DNA of 64,000 nucleotides, taken from positions 124,001-188,000 of the forward strand of contig CAJWLL010000001.1 in the NCBI GenBank assembly GCA_913043275.1, read 5' to 3'. Shown piece by piece: positions 63,430 through 64,000 of this stretch (position 1 is its first letter; each line of letters starts with the position of its first letter). Under the pieces are notes generated by a model. It was not told the DNA's origin, made no database searches, and saw only the letters and a list, made by a program, of their open reading frames with translations. Origin of the DNA: an uncultured Flavobacteriaceae bacterium (GTDB lineage: Bacteria; Bacteroidota; Bacteroidia; Flavobacteriales; Flavobacteriaceae). A program made the translations under genes and the position numbers.

Positions 63430-64000
63430 CTATAGTCCTCCAATCACCTCAACCTCGGGATGTTGTTCTATAAAAGATTGGATTCCTCCCGGAGTCACAA
63501 GGGTATTCCAAACGAATAATTTTTTAAGGCTTTTAATCTTACCCAAGCTTATAAAAGCGGCATCACTGATACGGGTACCATAGAGATTCAGTTCGTTGAG
63601 ATTTTTCAATTCCTTTAGGGCTTCGATCCCACTGTCGGTTACAGATTGATTTCTTTGAATCTTTAGTCGGGTTAGGTTAGGGAAGGCTGAAAGATAATTT
63701 AGGTGGTCGTCATTTAGCATACAGTCTGTTAGGTTCAACCAGGTTACGTTTTCTTTTACTTTCTGAATGTTCAGGAGATCAGGTGTTTGGATTTTTTTTG
63801 CCGTAAATTTTACATCCAAAAAACTTTCTTCAGGATTAATAAAACGCCAGATGTATCTTTCATCCTCCAAGGCCTTAAGATCGTTTTGGGACAGTGTTCT
63901 GAGTTTAAGGGTTTCCAGATAGGATTTTTCTCTTAGGTCTAGTCCGTATTGGAGTTCCATCAAACGCTGAATTTTCGGTTCTTTTCGTGCAAGGGTCACA
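63430..64000 (-). CDS. Leucine-rich repeat C-terminal part of a larger protein, 5' end outside window
   Basis: The frame runs off the right edge; the GTG at 63999 is probably an inner codon. The visible 189 residues hold about four or five leucine-rich repeats of the LxxLxLxxTxITDxG kind (LTRLKIQRNQSVTDSGIEAL, LNELNLYGTRISDAAF). The same style of tail closes the membrane cytochrome gene at 35437-36816, so this may be the end of a second copy. That is a comparison by eye. Confidence 0.75.
   Translation of the reverse strand, partial: VTLARKEPKIQRLMELQYGLDLREKSYLETLKLRTLSQNDLKALEDERYIWRFINPEESFLDVKFTAKKIQTPDLLNIQKVKENVTWLNLTDCMLNDDHLNYLSAFPNLTRLKIQRNQSVTDSGIEALKELKNLNELNLYGTRISDAAFISLGKIKSLKKLFVWNTLVTPGGIQSFIEQHPEVEVIGGL

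Overview
The window looks like chromosome from a marine Bacteroidota bacterium, most likely Flavobacteriia. The reasons are low and uneven GC, a SusC/SusD pair with a FecI/FecR-type sigma and anti-sigma pair, many lipoproteins, a type IX secretion (T9SS) C-terminal tail, and promoter -7 boxes of the TAnnTTTG kind. I see no rRNA, tRNA, CRISPR array, insertion sequence or phage gene. These calls come from reading motifs by eye; no database search was run.

Layout. 1-4.2 kb (minus strand): a PQQ-dependent dehydrogenase cut by the left edge, then an LtaS-like membrane phosphotransferase overlapping a diacylglycerol kinase gene. 4.3-7.6 kb (plus): a lipoprotein, an ECF sigma factor, a one-helix probable anti-sigma factor, a secreted protein with three LTxxQ-like repeats, and a beta-barrel-like protein. 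7.7-11.5 kb (plus): PhoD-like phosphatase, sulfatase, esterase. 11.7-19.9 kb (minus, AT-rich): sialate O-acetylesterase, clan GH-A glycosidase, a CRTAC1-like VCBS/ASPIC protein, and a secreted DUF255 thioredoxin-fold protein. 20.4-27.3 kb: ECF sigma, divergent FecR, SusC-like transporter and SusD-like lipoprotein, ended by a clear terminator. 27.5-36.8 kb (plus): a second, larger CRTAC1-like protein, a PSD1-type cytochrome (DUF1549/DUF1553), a DUF1501 protein, and a membrane cytochrome with a leucine-rich tail. 36.8-40.3 kb (plus): a GH109-like Gfo/Idh protein, a DUF1080 protein and a second Gfo/Idh protein. 40.4-44.1 kb (minus): a truncated GH43-like remnant, a serine beta-lactamase-fold hydrolase and a second sialate O-acetylesterase. 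44.6-48.9 kb (plus): GH97, galactokinase, and a galT broken by a frameshift at its active site. 49.2-55.6 kb (plus): an FGE-like protein without the catalytic cysteines, Gfo/Idh, sugar isomerase, DUF1800 and T9SS-tailed DUF1501. 55.6-64 kb: a cytosolic Gfo/Idh, three more sulfatases, TesB, RmuC, and a leucine-rich protein cut by the right edge.

How it may work together. SusC/SusD would bind and import a sulfated, O-acetylated, galactose-containing glycan. Four Cys-type sulfatases and several esterases would strip substituents. GH97, the GH-A enzyme and the GH109-like enzyme would cut sugars, and GalK/GalT would take up galactose. Alongside this hydrolytic route sits an exported redox set (Gfo/Idh, DUF1080, isomerase, PSD1 and membrane cytochromes, PQQ enzyme). 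It suggests an oxidative 3-keto-sugar route with electrons passed to haem proteins in the envelope. That link is inference and is the most interesting idea in the window.
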